Below are positions 10,501-19,294 of a stretch of DNA of 64,000 nt, piece by piece. The stretch is from Chthoniobacteraceae bacterium. GTDB lineage: Bacteria > Verrucomicrobiota > Verrucomicrobiia > Chthoniobacterales > Chthoniobacteraceae. The notes beneath the pieces are model-generated. The model saw nothing but the letters and a program-made list of their open reading frames with translations, was not told the origin of the DNA and searched no databases. Within the stretch, counting starts at the first letter, position 1; every line of letters begins with the position of its first letter. The stretch spans positions 179,677 to 243,676 of the forward strand of contig JAQGOL010000011.1 of the NCBI GenBank assembly GCA_028293625.1. Direction: 5' to 3'. The position numbers were made by a program, and so were the translations under genes.

Positions 10501-11338
10501 CGAGATCACTCCACAAGGCGGCACCAATCTGGCCGCCGCGCTCGACCTCGGTTACGAGACCGCATTGCGCCATTACCAGGTGGGCAGCATCAGCCGTGTT
10601 GTGCTGCTGACGGACGGCGCCGCGAACCTGGGCGATGTCGATCCGGCCGCTCTGAAACAAAAGGTGGAAGCCCATCGCAAACAAGGGGTTGCCCTCGATT
10701 GTTTCGGCATCGGCTGGGAAGGTTACAACGACGATCTGCTTGAGCAACTCTCCCGCAATGGCGATGGCCGCTATGGCTTTATCAATACCCCGGAGCAAGC
10801 CGCCACCGAGTTTGCCGGCCAACTCGCAGGCGCCCTCCGGGTAGCCGCTTCCGATGTCAAAGTGCAGGTGGAATTTAATCCGCGCCGCGTCACCGCCTAT
10901 CGCCAGGTCGGTTATGCCAAACATCAGCTCACCAAGGAGCAATTCCGCGATAATACCGTTGATGCCGCCGAGATCGGTGCCGCGGAGTCGGGCAACGCGC
11001 TTTATGTCGTGGAAGTAAACCCGCGCGGCGAGGGTGATCTGGCCACTGTCCGGGTCCGGTTCAAAGTCCCTGGCACCTCCGATTACCGCGAACACGAATG
11101 GGCGGTTCCGTTCACCTGCGCCGCGCCGCCCTTTGAACAAGCCGTTCCTTCGTTGCGCCTGGCTGGAACTGCGAGCGCCTTTTCTGAATGGCTCGCCGGC
11201 AGCCCTTTCGCGGCGGAAGTCACCTCCGATCGCCTGCTCGGTTATCTCAACGGCGTCCCGCCGGTTTACGGCGCGGATCCCCGCCCACCCCGCCTGGAGT
11301 GGATGATCCGCCAGGCAAAAAGCATCTCCGGCCGTTAA
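7583..11338 (+). CDS. Anti-sigma-like membrane protein fused to YfbK-type von Willebrand A domain
   Basis: The 1251-residue protein has four parts. (1) Residues 1-60 form a helical segment (LTAMLMGELSPEETAALEAEI) like the cytoplasmic part of anti-sigma proteins, but without the zinc HxxxCxxC motif. (2) A single membrane helix spans about 94-116. (3) Some 700 low-complexity residues rich in Ala, Ser, Pro and Lys follow, with a TPR-like patch near 382-446. (4) A C-terminal YfbK-like unit has the N-terminal vWF module (NAFSTFSLNVSDVAFKLA, about 813), a vWA domain with MIDAS D913-N-S-G-S, the Thr of GGTNLAAAL and the Asp of LLTDGAANLG, and a DUF3520-like tail. The start is ATG 7583, preceded by TGGAGG; the frame is open further upstream. 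It is probably co-expressed with the ECF sigma gene just before it. Confidence 0.9.
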   Translation: MMSPREELEVRLTAMLMGELSPEETAALEAEIASDPALAALHAKLRRTTELLREAVTIPDETPLRLSNERRERLLAHFKKPTPAAVILRPRWKSAVPLALAASIAVLLGGSLFWINDYDWDQRGINSMARSGHWASQPGTIRRYSSDKKNFFGESRGGTGARADINSKVDAPSPSNRFATSGFSDFKLGTPMSGLPSGGSTPAVDSKETTLNFRGFAKATDADEKLGESSLGLTTGTTGGIGGANSGAALEDMAGAAVTLNESRNSEHEALATLEPAAAQPASVDTLTRSKNAPASGPAAGSKQSRNLDTIAEAGERIAVQKGIKDRGEESRVTSATALSAGRSSGQPDGGSAAAADSEEKIKSDSSAKTKPAQNAGVEIKGKLVEADGFFQSGRYDIASKKAKEVLSHDPHNIAARKLEEKINQARDNYDDTAYNEARARSVWSVNRAWENPVRKFAGKAETATDPNNSQEMALAEAQPQAPRPTADGQVDTLSALQSPAQPPRGYALNKEVALNKQQAPPLSDADNSLQKKTDSSNELASAGKKSEAPADVALGQETEKNLATASEGMFWETDTQKKMEPASEGASVKWLYVLKDGSIGASSRASEANPITGRTAFWTDDNASKLNIDTAEHPGMWDENGLPANPQPLNPASLGYDSGKAGDTTPAIATSNEGLKPLSLSDKLDRKPHPDGEKRAEIVLGRQQNVPALESNNFYYKQGDVAAETTKSAPARPASPEVRSLEEAESTRSPSTAVEPRINSRTRAMTPATSAPAKPAAAKPEEIEPKLEQAADFAAIPATPSKPADIPQPEVLTSANAFSTFSLNVSDVAFKLAGASLEQGKMPEPSTIRSEEFINAFDYHDPEAAPGAPIAFASERARYPFAQNRDLLRLSVKTAAAGRQPGRPLNLVLLLDNSGSMERADRVRILRESLTVLAKQLQPQDHLSIITFARTPRLWVDGVAGNQAGEAIARVGEITPQGGTNLAAALDLGYETALRHYQVGSISRVVLLTDGAANLGDVDPAALKQKVEAHRKQGVALDCFGIGWEGYNDDLLEQLSRNGDGRYGFINTPEQAATEFAGQLAGALRVAASDVKVQVEFNPRRVTAYRQVGYAKHQLTKEQFRDNTVDAAEIGAAESGNALYVVEVNPRGEGDLATVRVRFKVPGTSDYREHEWAVPFTCAAPPFEQAVPSLRLAGTASAFSEWLAGSPFAAEVTSDRLLGYLNGVPPVYGADPRPPRLEWMIRQAKSISGR

Positions 11339-11432
11339 CGCCTATTCCTTCTTCTCTTCCGGGCGCGCTTGACCGGAAAAACAGATGGGAGAGGCGAAAA
11401 ACACCCTTTTCCCAGCAACCTCACTCCTTCTT

Positions 11433-14400
11433 ATGAAACTGTGCCACCTCGCCCTTTTGCTTCTCCTCCCGTGGCTCATGACTGCCGCTTTTGCCGAGCC
11501 AACCGAAATCAAAAACCCGTCCGTGAGCGGTGAGGCTGCCGACGGCAAGGTGCGTCTGGTCATTGAAGGGTTTTTTAATGGCACACCGGGTGACACGGAG
11601 AAGCTGGTATTTTCGACGGCCATCCAGCATTCGATCAAAGTGACGCGCGACAAGATCACGCATCAGATCGCCGCTACGCTTGATATTCTCCAGGGCGCTC
11701 CCAAAGAGCTGCCATTAACCCTCAGCGGCGAAGGCGAAATCCGGCAGGTCACCGGCGACGCGCTCCAGGATTGGAGTATCCGGCAGGAGGTCAACGGAAC
11801 GCGCACCCTTCTATTGAGGCCCAAAAAAGGCGACAAACCGCTGACCCAACTGGCCGTTGTCATCACCGCCGAGCGCGACTTGAAATCCTGGAAAAACCCG
11901 GTGCCAACCCTTGCGTTGACTCCGCCGATGCCGACGCTTTTCAGCGGATTTATCAAAGTGGAAACAACTCCGGATCTTGATGTCCAGGCCGAGGCGGCCA
12001 CTGGTCTGTTTCCAATTGAGCTCCAATATCTGCCTGAATCTTTGCGCGGCGAAATCAAACCCGGGGAACCTGAACCGCTCACATTCCAGTTTCATGGGCC
12101 TTACTCGTTTCCTCTTAAAATCACGGTGGCCGATCCCGAAACCCGCCAAGTGGTGCTTCGGGATTTCAAATTGGCGGGCACTTTCACCGAGCAGAACGCG
12201 GCTTTTGTCCTCAGCGCCACGGCGCGCGTAACCAACCCAAAAGGCGGCTCGCTTGTTTTGCTCTCAGGAAGCGTGGCGCTGACCGAGCTCGCCCAGCACC
12301 CCGATTGGCGGATCGCTTCCGATCAAGGCCGTTACGTTCTGGTCTTTGACAAAGCGGGCGATTTTCCCATTCAATTCAAGTTCAACGCTGCCGTCCGGCA
12401 AGGGGAAGGATGGAACAGCGTCGACTTCCGCGTCGCGCCGAGTGGTTTGCAACCAATCGTCCTGCAGGGACTCGCCGCCGGCACGCAATTTCAATTTACC
12501 GGTGCGGCAAGGCCGGAAAGAAAAGGGAACGATTTCGCCAGCTTTTTACCGCCCAATGGCGTGGTCAAACTTTCCTGGAAATCGGCGGCTCCTGAGACGG
12601 AAGGCAAACTTTTTTACGCGGCGGAAATGCTTGCGCAGATTAGCGTGAGCCCGGGGTTGATGCGTCAAACCGCGCTTCTCGATTGCAAAGTCATGCAGGG
12701 CGAACTCGATCGCGTCACACTTTTGCTGCGTGGAAATGGCGAAGTCACACGAGTGCAGGGCGAACAGGTGCTTGCCTGGAAAGTCGAACCCGGTACGGGT
12801 GAACAGGATCGCCGGCTGGTGGTGCAATTTAATCAGCCGCTCAAAAATCAGTTTGCCCTCCAGATTCAAACGCAGACTCCGATTGGCGCGTTCCCGCAAA
12901 CCCTTGATGCGATGCAATTGCGACCTGAAGGCGCAACACGGTTTGCGGGCTACTTCCGGATTGTGAATGAAGGCGCGGTGCGTCTGGAAGTGGTGCAGGC
13001 GAAGGGACTCTCGCAGGTTTCACCCGAACAATTTCCTGAGAGCGACGTGACCAAGGCGGCGTTTCGAGCTCCGGGCGAGCAACGGTTTGCCTATCGCTTT
13101 TCGGGCGGCGATTTCGCGTTGCGCATTCAGGCGGATCAGATCCTGCCCGAGCTGACGGTTTCCCAGGTGCTCGCTTATCATCATGGAGAGAACGAGCTGA
13201 CCATCGACGCGGAGATTGAACTCGATATCCGCGAGGCGCCACTGCGCGAGTTGCTGTTGCGTGTGCCGAAAGGTTACGCCGTGGCGCGGCTCAATGCGGC
13301 CGGGATCAACGATTATTTTCTGCGCGATCTGGAGGAACCCGGAGTGGCTGAATTGCGGCTTGTCTATGGACAGCCCGTTTCAGGCCGCCAGGTCGTGCAA
13401 CTCCGCCTGGAACGCAATCAGGCACTCGGCGCAACCGATTGGATCCTGCCCAGGATTGAAGTCACAAAAACCAAATCCGTGCGCGGCCATCTCGCGGTTT
13501 CATCCGATGCCGGATTCCGGCTCACCGCGCAGCGCACCCAGGCGCTCACGGAGATTTCGACCGCGTTTTTCCCAAGAAAAGTAGCCGGCATCCAGGTGGC
13601 ATTCCGCCTGAGCGAACCGGCCTGGCAGGCCACCATGCGCGTGGAACGGCTGCCGCAATCCATCCAGGCCGATGCGTTCCATCTTTTCTCCATCGGCGAA
13701 GGGATTGCTTATGGAAGCAGCGTGCTCAATTACGTCGTCTCGGGCGCCCCGGTCTCGGCGTTTAAAGTGGAGCTCTCGGACGAGTATTTTAACATCGAGT
13801 TCACAGGCAAGGACATCCGCAACTGGCAGAAAACCGAGAGCGGCTACGTGGTGCAGTTGCACACACCGGTGGCTGGCGCTTACACACTTCTCGCCACCTA
13901 CGAGCGGCCATTTAAAGCCCAGGGCGACACACTCGCATTCACCGGCGCGCGTCCCGTTGATGCACAATCCGAGCAAGGCCACACGATCGTGATCAGCGCC
14001 TATCAATTCCAGGTCAAGCCGGTCGATGTTTCCGCCGGATTGCTGCCGCTTGAGACCGGCGAGGTGCCGCCCGAATACCGCCTCTTTTTTAATGAACCGA
14101 TCCTGGCCGCATACCGCTATGCCGCGCGGCCGTTTAATCTCAAACTGGCGCTTAGCCCGCTGGCACAGGGTGACTCGCTTAGCCAGGTGGTTGATCGCGC
14201 ATCGTTGGTCACCCGCATTTCAAAGGAAGGCCAGGTGCTTACCGATGCGCATTATTTTGTCAAAAACCGGGGCAACCCTCATTTCCGGCTCACGCTTCCA
14301 CCGGACACTCAACTCTGGTCGGCAACGGTGAATGGCGCCGCCACCGTGCCTGTCACCGACGCAAATGCGAACCTGATTCCACTCCCGCAACAGGCCGATC

Positions 14401-17400
14401 CGAATGCGGTGCTCGCCATCGATCTGAAACTGGCAACAAGGTCCAAAGATCCCAAACGCGTCAATGTCACCACCCCGATTGTCGGCGCGCCAGTGATGCT
14501 CGCGGAATGGAAGCTGGAGCCCGATACGGCGCAACGGCTCATTTATCGCTCCGGCTCGCTCACCCCAGTCGGCGGCGTCCAGGACGTTTCCGGTTTCGCG
14601 GGATTGGTCCGCATGTTTCATGGAGAAAACGGCGGGCGCGCTTTAATGACGCTGATCGCCGGTCTGCTTCTGCTGGCGCTCTCGACCATTGTCTGGCTCG
14701 GCGTGGTCCGGGGCAATGCGTACAAGCATACCGTCCGTTATTGGGCCGGCGTATTGATTGGATGCGTCGCGTTCGCACTGGCCGGCGTGGCTTTTGTTCA
14801 ACTTGGCGAACTGGCCCGGGAAGAGGGAATCGATCCGGCTCGCGAGATTACTTTCCTCGCCCCGGTGCAGCAGTCCGGCAAAGCGCTTTCCGTTGAAGTC
14901 GGGAATGTAAGCGCGGAGACGCCGGCTTACGCATGGCTCGGTTATGCGTGGCCCGCGTTCTTTGCGATCGGCATCGCGGCTTATGCCTGGCTGACAAAAA
15001 AATGGGCTTGGATGATCCTTGCGTGGATTCTGCTCTCATGGGCCGCTCTTCGTTCTCCCAATGGAACGCCCGCGTTTCTTTGCGTGGCAGCTTTGTTCTT
15101 TATTTTTCACATTGCCATCCCTTCGCTCCGCCGGCTTGGCCAATCCCCTCGCAAACCGCACCCAATCATCCCACCGGCTCCTGGGGGAACTGGGGGAACT
15201 GGGGGAACCGGGGCAGCGGGCGGTGCGGCGGCAGCTGCCACTCTATTGATGATTGGTCTGTTTGGATTGACAGGCGCCGCATACGCACAGGCTCCGGCCC
15301 AGGCGCCGGTTGATGCCGTGGCACTGTTGCCCAAAGGAAAACCGGTTGCGGAAACCGTTACCCAGCAGATCCGGGTCGAGGAGAAATTTGTATTGGCTGC
15401 GGCAAAGATCCATTGGCAGGCCGTGAAAGGAGAGCGGTTGCCGGTTTTGTTCGAACCCGCCGTCATCACGAACATTACTTATCCGGTAGCCGGGCTGAAA
15501 CTCGTGCAAACCGCGATCAACGGGAAGCGCGTCCAGCAATTGCTTGCCCTGGAGAGCGGTGTTTTTGACATCGAACTTCAATACCAGGTGCCGGTGACAA
15601 AAAAGGAAGCCGAGAGCGGTTTTGTTTTGCCCACGCAATTCGGCCTCGTCAATCAAGTCACGCTGACCCTGGCCAACCTCGACATGGATGTCGTTTCAGC
15701 GGAAGCCGTTTCAATTGAACAGAAGACAGCGGGCAAAGAAACCATCGCCATGCTGGTGCTTTCGCCAGCCAACGACGTCTGGATTGGATGGAAACCGCGG
15801 AGCCGCGATGTGGCGCGCGAGAAGCCCGTTTTCTATGCGGAATTTACGCAGCTCTACGCGCCAACGGCGGGGGTCGTGGAAGGTGTGCATCATGCCGCCA
15901 TTCGGCCAGCGCAAGGTGAACTTGCGGAACTGGTGTTCATCGTTCCAAAAGGCGCCACCATCACTGATGTATTTGATCCTGCCAGTATCATCGCGGCACC
16001 CGATCAGAAGGCGCCCGCATCCGTGGTCTCACAATGGCGCTTTGATCCCGATACCGGCAAACTACGCGTTACTCTCGTACCGGCACAGTCCCGTCCTTTT
16101 TCCCTGATTATCCATTCCCAGATCGCTACCGGTCCCCTCCCTGTGACGCAAACTGTCGGCTTGGTTTCCGTCGAGAATGCCGCCGGCCAGATCGGGCTCT
16201 TCGGCATTGCCACGGGCAATGAAGTGCAGCTCGATACCGTCACAGCGGAAACATTTTCCCCGATCAACTTCGAGGACTTCCCAGGCGACGCCTCCGCCGT
16301 CCTTCAGATCCCAGGGTTGACCGTGCGCCGCGCATTCCGTTATTCGGACGTCAAAGCCACGGTCTCGCTAAAAGCTTCCGCGGTTGAGCCCGATGTGCGG
16401 GTCGAATCCCAGGATACGCTTTCCCTGGGCGAAGATCGCGCGTTGCTTGCTGTCAATGCGACTGTGGAAATCACGCGGGCCGGCATCTTTAAATTAAGCT
16501 TTGCCCTGCCCGCCGGGATGGATGTGGAATCAATCAGCGGCAAGGCGCTTAGTCATTGGACTGAATCAAAGGCCGACACGGGCCGGATCATTACGCTTCA
16601 TCTTCGTGGCCGCACCGAAGGCCAGCAACAGTTCGCAATCGCCCTGACAGGCCCGGGGGTTAAAGCGGCAAAAGGCTTCATCGCCCCACAGCTGACATTC
16701 CGCGAAACCAGCAAACAACGGGGCACCTTCCTGGTCGTGCCGGAACAAGGCCTTCGTCTGCAAATTTCAAAGCGCGATGGCGTTACCCAGCTCGACCCGC
16801 AAAAATCCGGCATCAAACAAAAAGGCGTCCTGGCGTTCCGTGTCCTGCAAACGCCGTGGAACCTCGCGCTCGACATTGAGCAAGTCGACCCGTGGGTTCA
16901 GGTCACCACACTTCAACATGCGGCAGTAGGCGAAGCACAGCTAAAGATTACAGCCAACCTCCAATACCAGATCGAGAACACCGGATTGAAAGTATTCCAT
17001 GTATCGCTTCCCGCCGATGCTGAGAACGCCAGCTTTCAAGGCGATCAGGTCGCCGATTTTCTCCCTGTCCCAAATAGTGCCAATGGCGGCCTGCAGCTTT
17101 GGGAAATTAAACTGCACCGGCGCATGATCGGACAATATCTTCTCCAAGTCACATACCAGACTCCCGTGATTGCCCAGGCGGCCGAAATCGCGCTGCGCGG
17201 AATCCAGGTTGGTGATGTAAATTTGCAGCGCGGCTTTGTTACCGTGCAAGCCGGAGGCCGGCTCCAGGTTCGGATCGATGCGCCGCCGGCAGCGCTCCAG
17301 CCGACTGAATGGCAAAGCATCCCTCGGCTTCTTCAGCAAAACCTAAGCGCCGCCTCAGCGAGTTTTGCCTATCGGCTAGTCGAACCCGCGTTCCTGCTTC

Positions 17401-18509
17401 CCATGAAGCTCGAACGGCACGAGGCAACCAAACTGTTGCCGGCCCGCGTCAATAGCATCACCTTTACTTCGGCCGTCTCGGATAATGGCGCGATGATAAC
17501 GCAGGTTCGGCTTGAGATCCTGCCTGGGGACAAGCGCCTGCTTCATTTCACACTCCCCAAAGATGCGCATTTCTGGTTTGCCTACGTCAACCAAAACGGC
17601 GTCTGGCCCTGGCGTGAACAGGATCAAATCCTGATCCCGCTCGAACAACAATCCCGAAGCGGCGAACCGATGGTCGTCAGCTTTTTCTACAGCAGCCAAA
17701 TCGGCGACGCTGGCAAAACACTCGACCTTCAGTTACTCGCTCCGAAGTTTGATTTGCCGCTCGAGAACATTATTTGGAAGGTTTACCTCAACGAGAAGTG
17801 GGAGGTAAAAAAATGGGCCGGCTCCCTTCAGTTACAGAGTGAAGAAGTGGTGGATCGCGATACCACGGTCGACGTGCAGACTTATCTCAGGAACGAGGCA
17901 GCCCAGCAGCGCGAAAAAACCAAAGCCGCTGAACAAATGCTCGCGCTTGGGAATTCATCCCTTGAACAGGGCGATCCTCAACAGGCGCGGCGCGCGTTTG
18001 AATCCGCGTTTGGATTAAGCCAGCACGACCTCGCATTTAACGAAGACGCCCGTGTCCAACTTCATAATCTTAAGCTCCAGCAGGCGCTCGTCGGCCTCAA
18101 CGTGCGACAATCCACCGCCACGGGACAACCCGATCCGCTGGCTAACAAACTGCGGGCGGCAAGCGGTGGCAAAGAAGCCAATTACACGCAGCAGGATGCC
18201 AAGCAAATCCTCGATCGGAACACGTCTGACGATAATGCGGCATTCACACGTTTAGCCGAACGACTAATTCAACAGCAGGATGCCGCCGTAACCAATCCGG
18301 CCGTTATCCAGGCAAACATTCCCGAACAAGGACGCCTGCTAACATTCAGCCGAGCCGTCGCGGTGGATAACTGGGCTGATCTCCAAATCAGCATTCGAGC
18401 GAAAGCTATAAACTCCACCACGTGGTTCACACGTTTCCTGATCCTGGCTGGGCTCGCGCTCCTGTTTGCAGCCTCAGTGCGCGCCTCCCGCCACTTCCGC
18501 CGCCTGTAA
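11433..18509 (+). CDS. Giant two-halved envelope protein, unknown function
   Basis: The 2358-residue protein has a signal peptide (cut near AAFA-EP, residue 21). A beta-rich periplasmic half A extends to about 1060. A block of about five membrane helices follows (about 1069-1234), then a Gly/Pro linker and another hydrophobic segment (1264-1287, ending AYAQA like a signal peptide). A second periplasmic half B follows, and one C-terminal helix (about 2330-2352). Halves A and B are homologous by eye: QVSPEQFPES/SPINFEDFPG, WILPRIEVTKTKSVRGHL/FIAPQLTFRETSKQRGTF, HFRLTLPPDTQLW/LLHFTLPKDAHFW. The start is ATG 11433 because the signal peptide begins there. It follows the ECF/vWA pair by 94 bp and probably belongs to that regulon. 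I recognise no known family. Confidence 0.85.
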   Translation: MKLCHLALLLLLPWLMTAAFAEPTEIKNPSVSGEAADGKVRLVIEGFFNGTPGDTEKLVFSTAIQHSIKVTRDKITHQIAATLDILQGAPKELPLTLSGEGEIRQVTGDALQDWSIRQEVNGTRTLLLRPKKGDKPLTQLAVVITAERDLKSWKNPVPTLALTPPMPTLFSGFIKVETTPDLDVQAEAATGLFPIELQYLPESLRGEIKPGEPEPLTFQFHGPYSFPLKITVADPETRQVVLRDFKLAGTFTEQNAAFVLSATARVTNPKGGSLVLLSGSVALTELAQHPDWRIASDQGRYVLVFDKAGDFPIQFKFNAAVRQGEGWNSVDFRVAPSGLQPIVLQGLAAGTQFQFTGAARPERKGNDFASFLPPNGVVKLSWKSAAPETEGKLFYAAEMLAQISVSPGLMRQTALLDCKVMQGELDRVTLLLRGNGEVTRVQGEQVLAWKVEPGTGEQDRRLVVQFNQPLKNQFALQIQTQTPIGAFPQTLDAMQLRPEGATRFAGYFRIVNEGAVRLEVVQAKGLSQVSPEQFPESDVTKAAFRAPGEQRFAYRFSGGDFALRIQADQILPELTVSQVLAYHHGENELTIDAEIELDIREAPLRELLLRVPKGYAVARLNAAGINDYFLRDLEEPGVAELRLVYGQPVSGRQVVQLRLERNQALGATDWILPRIEVTKTKSVRGHLAVSSDAGFRLTAQRTQALTEISTAFFPRKVAGIQVAFRLSEPAWQATMRVERLPQSIQADAFHLFSIGEGIAYGSSVLNYVVSGAPVSAFKVELSDEYFNIEFTGKDIRNWQKTESGYVVQLHTPVAGAYTLLATYERPFKAQGDTLAFTGARPVDAQSEQGHTIVISAYQFQVKPVDVSAGLLPLETGEVPPEYRLFFNEPILAAYRYAARPFNLKLALSPLAQGDSLSQVVDRASLVTRISKEGQVLTDAHYFVKNRGNPHFRLTLPPDTQLWSATVNGAATVPVTDANANLIPLPQQADPNAVLAIDLKLATRSKDPKRVNVTTPIVGAPVMLAEWKLEPDTAQRLIYRSGSLTPVGGVQDVSGFAGLVRMFHGENGGRALMTLIAGLLLLALSTIVWLGVVRGNAYKHTVRYWAGVLIGCVAFALAGVAFVQLGELAREEGIDPAREITFLAPVQQSGKALSVEVGNVSAETPAYAWLGYAWPAFFAIGIAAYAWLTKKWAWMILAWILLSWAALRSPNGTPAFLCVAALFFIFHIAIPSLRRLGQSPRKPHPIIPPAPGGTGGTGGTGAAGGAAAAATLLMIGLFGLTGAAYAQAPAQAPVDAVALLPKGKPVAETVTQQIRVEEKFVLAAAKIHWQAVKGERLPVLFEPAVITNITYPVAGLKLVQTAINGKRVQQLLALESGVFDIELQYQVPVTKKEAESGFVLPTQFGLVNQVTLTLANLDMDVVSAEAVSIEQKTAGKETIAMLVLSPANDVWIGWKPRSRDVAREKPVFYAEFTQLYAPTAGVVEGVHHAAIRPAQGELAELVFIVPKGATITDVFDPASIIAAPDQKAPASVVSQWRFDPDTGKLRVTLVPAQSRPFSLIIHSQIATGPLPVTQTVGLVSVENAAGQIGLFGIATGNEVQLDTVTAETFSPINFEDFPGDASAVLQIPGLTVRRAFRYSDVKATVSLKASAVEPDVRVESQDTLSLGEDRALLAVNATVEITRAGIFKLSFALPAGMDVESISGKALSHWTESKADTGRIITLHLRGRTEGQQQFAIALTGPGVKAAKGFIAPQLTFRETSKQRGTFLVVPEQGLRLQISKRDGVTQLDPQKSGIKQKGVLAFRVLQTPWNLALDIEQVDPWVQVTTLQHAAVGEAQLKITANLQYQIENTGLKVFHVSLPADAENASFQGDQVADFLPVPNSANGGLQLWEIKLHRRMIGQYLLQVTYQTPVIAQAAEIALRGIQVGDVNLQRGFVTVQAGGRLQVRIDAPPAALQPTEWQSIPRLLQQNLSAASASFAYRLVEPAFLLPMKLERHEATKLLPARVNSITFTSAVSDNGAMITQVRLEILPGDKRLLHFTLPKDAHFWFAYVNQNGVWPWREQDQILIPLEQQSRSGEPMVVSFFYSSQIGDAGKTLDLQLLAPKFDLPLENIIWKVYLNEKWEVKKWAGSLQLQSEEVVDRDTTVDVQTYLRNEAAQQREKTKAAEQMLALGNSSLEQGDPQQARRAFESAFGLSQHDLAFNEDARVQLHNLKLQQALVGLNVRQSTATGQPDPLANKLRAASGGKEANYTQQDAKQILDRNTSDDNAAFTRLAERLIQQQDAAVTNPAVIQANIPEQGRLLTFSRAVAVDNWADLQISIRAKAINSTTWFTRFLILAGLALLFAASVRASRHFRRL
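15182..15208 (+). repeat. Three perfect copies of a 9-bp tandem repeat
   Basis: TGGGGGAAC is repeated three times without change inside the giant envelope protein gene. It encodes Gly-Gly-Thr steps in the linker between the membrane block and the second half. Such a short in-frame repeat can gain or lose units by slippage without breaking the frame. Confidence 0.9.
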
Positions 18510-18591
18510 TCGCAGTAAGACGCTCTCAAAAAACCGGCGATTTCCCAACTGCCCCCAAGCTGTCAAAGCTGACTGGAAAGCAGCTAAACTA

Positions 18592-19107
18592 TTACCGCAC
18601 TACCCGCTTGGTGGCATCCGGCGCCTGAAGATCAGCACGGCCGGGTTGAGTGGTAATATCGCGATCAATCCGGGCTTTGTTTCCTGGCTGGGTCGTAATA
18701 TCGTTATCCAGGGCAGCCCGGCTTGTTGCGGCACGTTGCTCCGCAGCATTTAATCCCGGCGCGGCTACTGGCAGCACCGCAGTGATAGCAGGAGCCGCAG
18801 GGTCGGGAACAATCAGTTTGGCCACAACGGGCAGTTGATCGATCACCACATACTCAATAGTTACCAACTGACCAACCGATAAGTCTGTGAGAGTTGCCGG
18901 TTTCCCACTTCCAAATTGCACGACGGCCTTGTTCATGCCCGTATATTGGATGGGCGCATGGGTTTGATCCGATAACACCGTCAATGCGCCTCGCTCTTTC
19001 ACAACGGCTGTGACTGATCCGGTAGTCACCAGGGAATCAGCGAATAATTGCGACGTGGCCGACAGCGCGCTGAAGAGCGCAATGCCAATTAGAATTCTGG
19101 AATTCAT
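18592..19107 (-). CDS. Small secreted protein with DITTQPG repeat, unknown
   Basis: The 171-residue protein has a signal peptide (MNSRILIGIALFSALSATSQLFA). A beta-rich domain of about 90 residues follows (TTGSVTAVVKERGALTVLS..., with GQLVTIEYVV). The C-terminal tail holds two copies of the motif DNDITTQPG/DRDITTQPG separated by a few residues. An upstream in-frame ATG at 19143 would add 12 residues before the signal peptide and is less likely. The N-terminal part resembles the small OB-like domains of secreted Verrucomicrobiota proteins; no function can be named. It converges on the giant envelope gene and diverges from the sugar isomerase gene. Confidence 0.75.
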   Translation of the reverse strand: MNSRILIGIALFSALSATSQLFADSLVTTGSVTAVVKERGALTVLSDQTHAPIQYTGMNKAVVQFGSGKPATLTDLSVGQLVTIEYVVIDQLPVVAKLIVPDPAAPAITAVLPVAAPGLNAAEQRAATSRAALDNDITTQPGNKARIDRDITTQPGRADLQAPDATKRVVR

Positions 19108-19294
19108 AGGAGTGGTTGGAAGCTGCGGAGCCGGCACAGGCACATTCCGCTGGGTTAGGTTACAACCTCACATCGTGACCGCCCTCAAACCCGGTCTTTT
19201 CCCGCCTCTTTCTTAATCCTCCACGCCGCTCCTTTCAGATCGACGAACCCAATCACACTCAGGCACAAAGCAGGCGTATCTTCCCCATCCAATC

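Noticed and set aside
9830..11140. 436-codon minus-strand frame inside the vWA protein gene
   Set aside because: The plus strand holds the complete vWA domain with MIDAS residues; the minus frame is a shadow.
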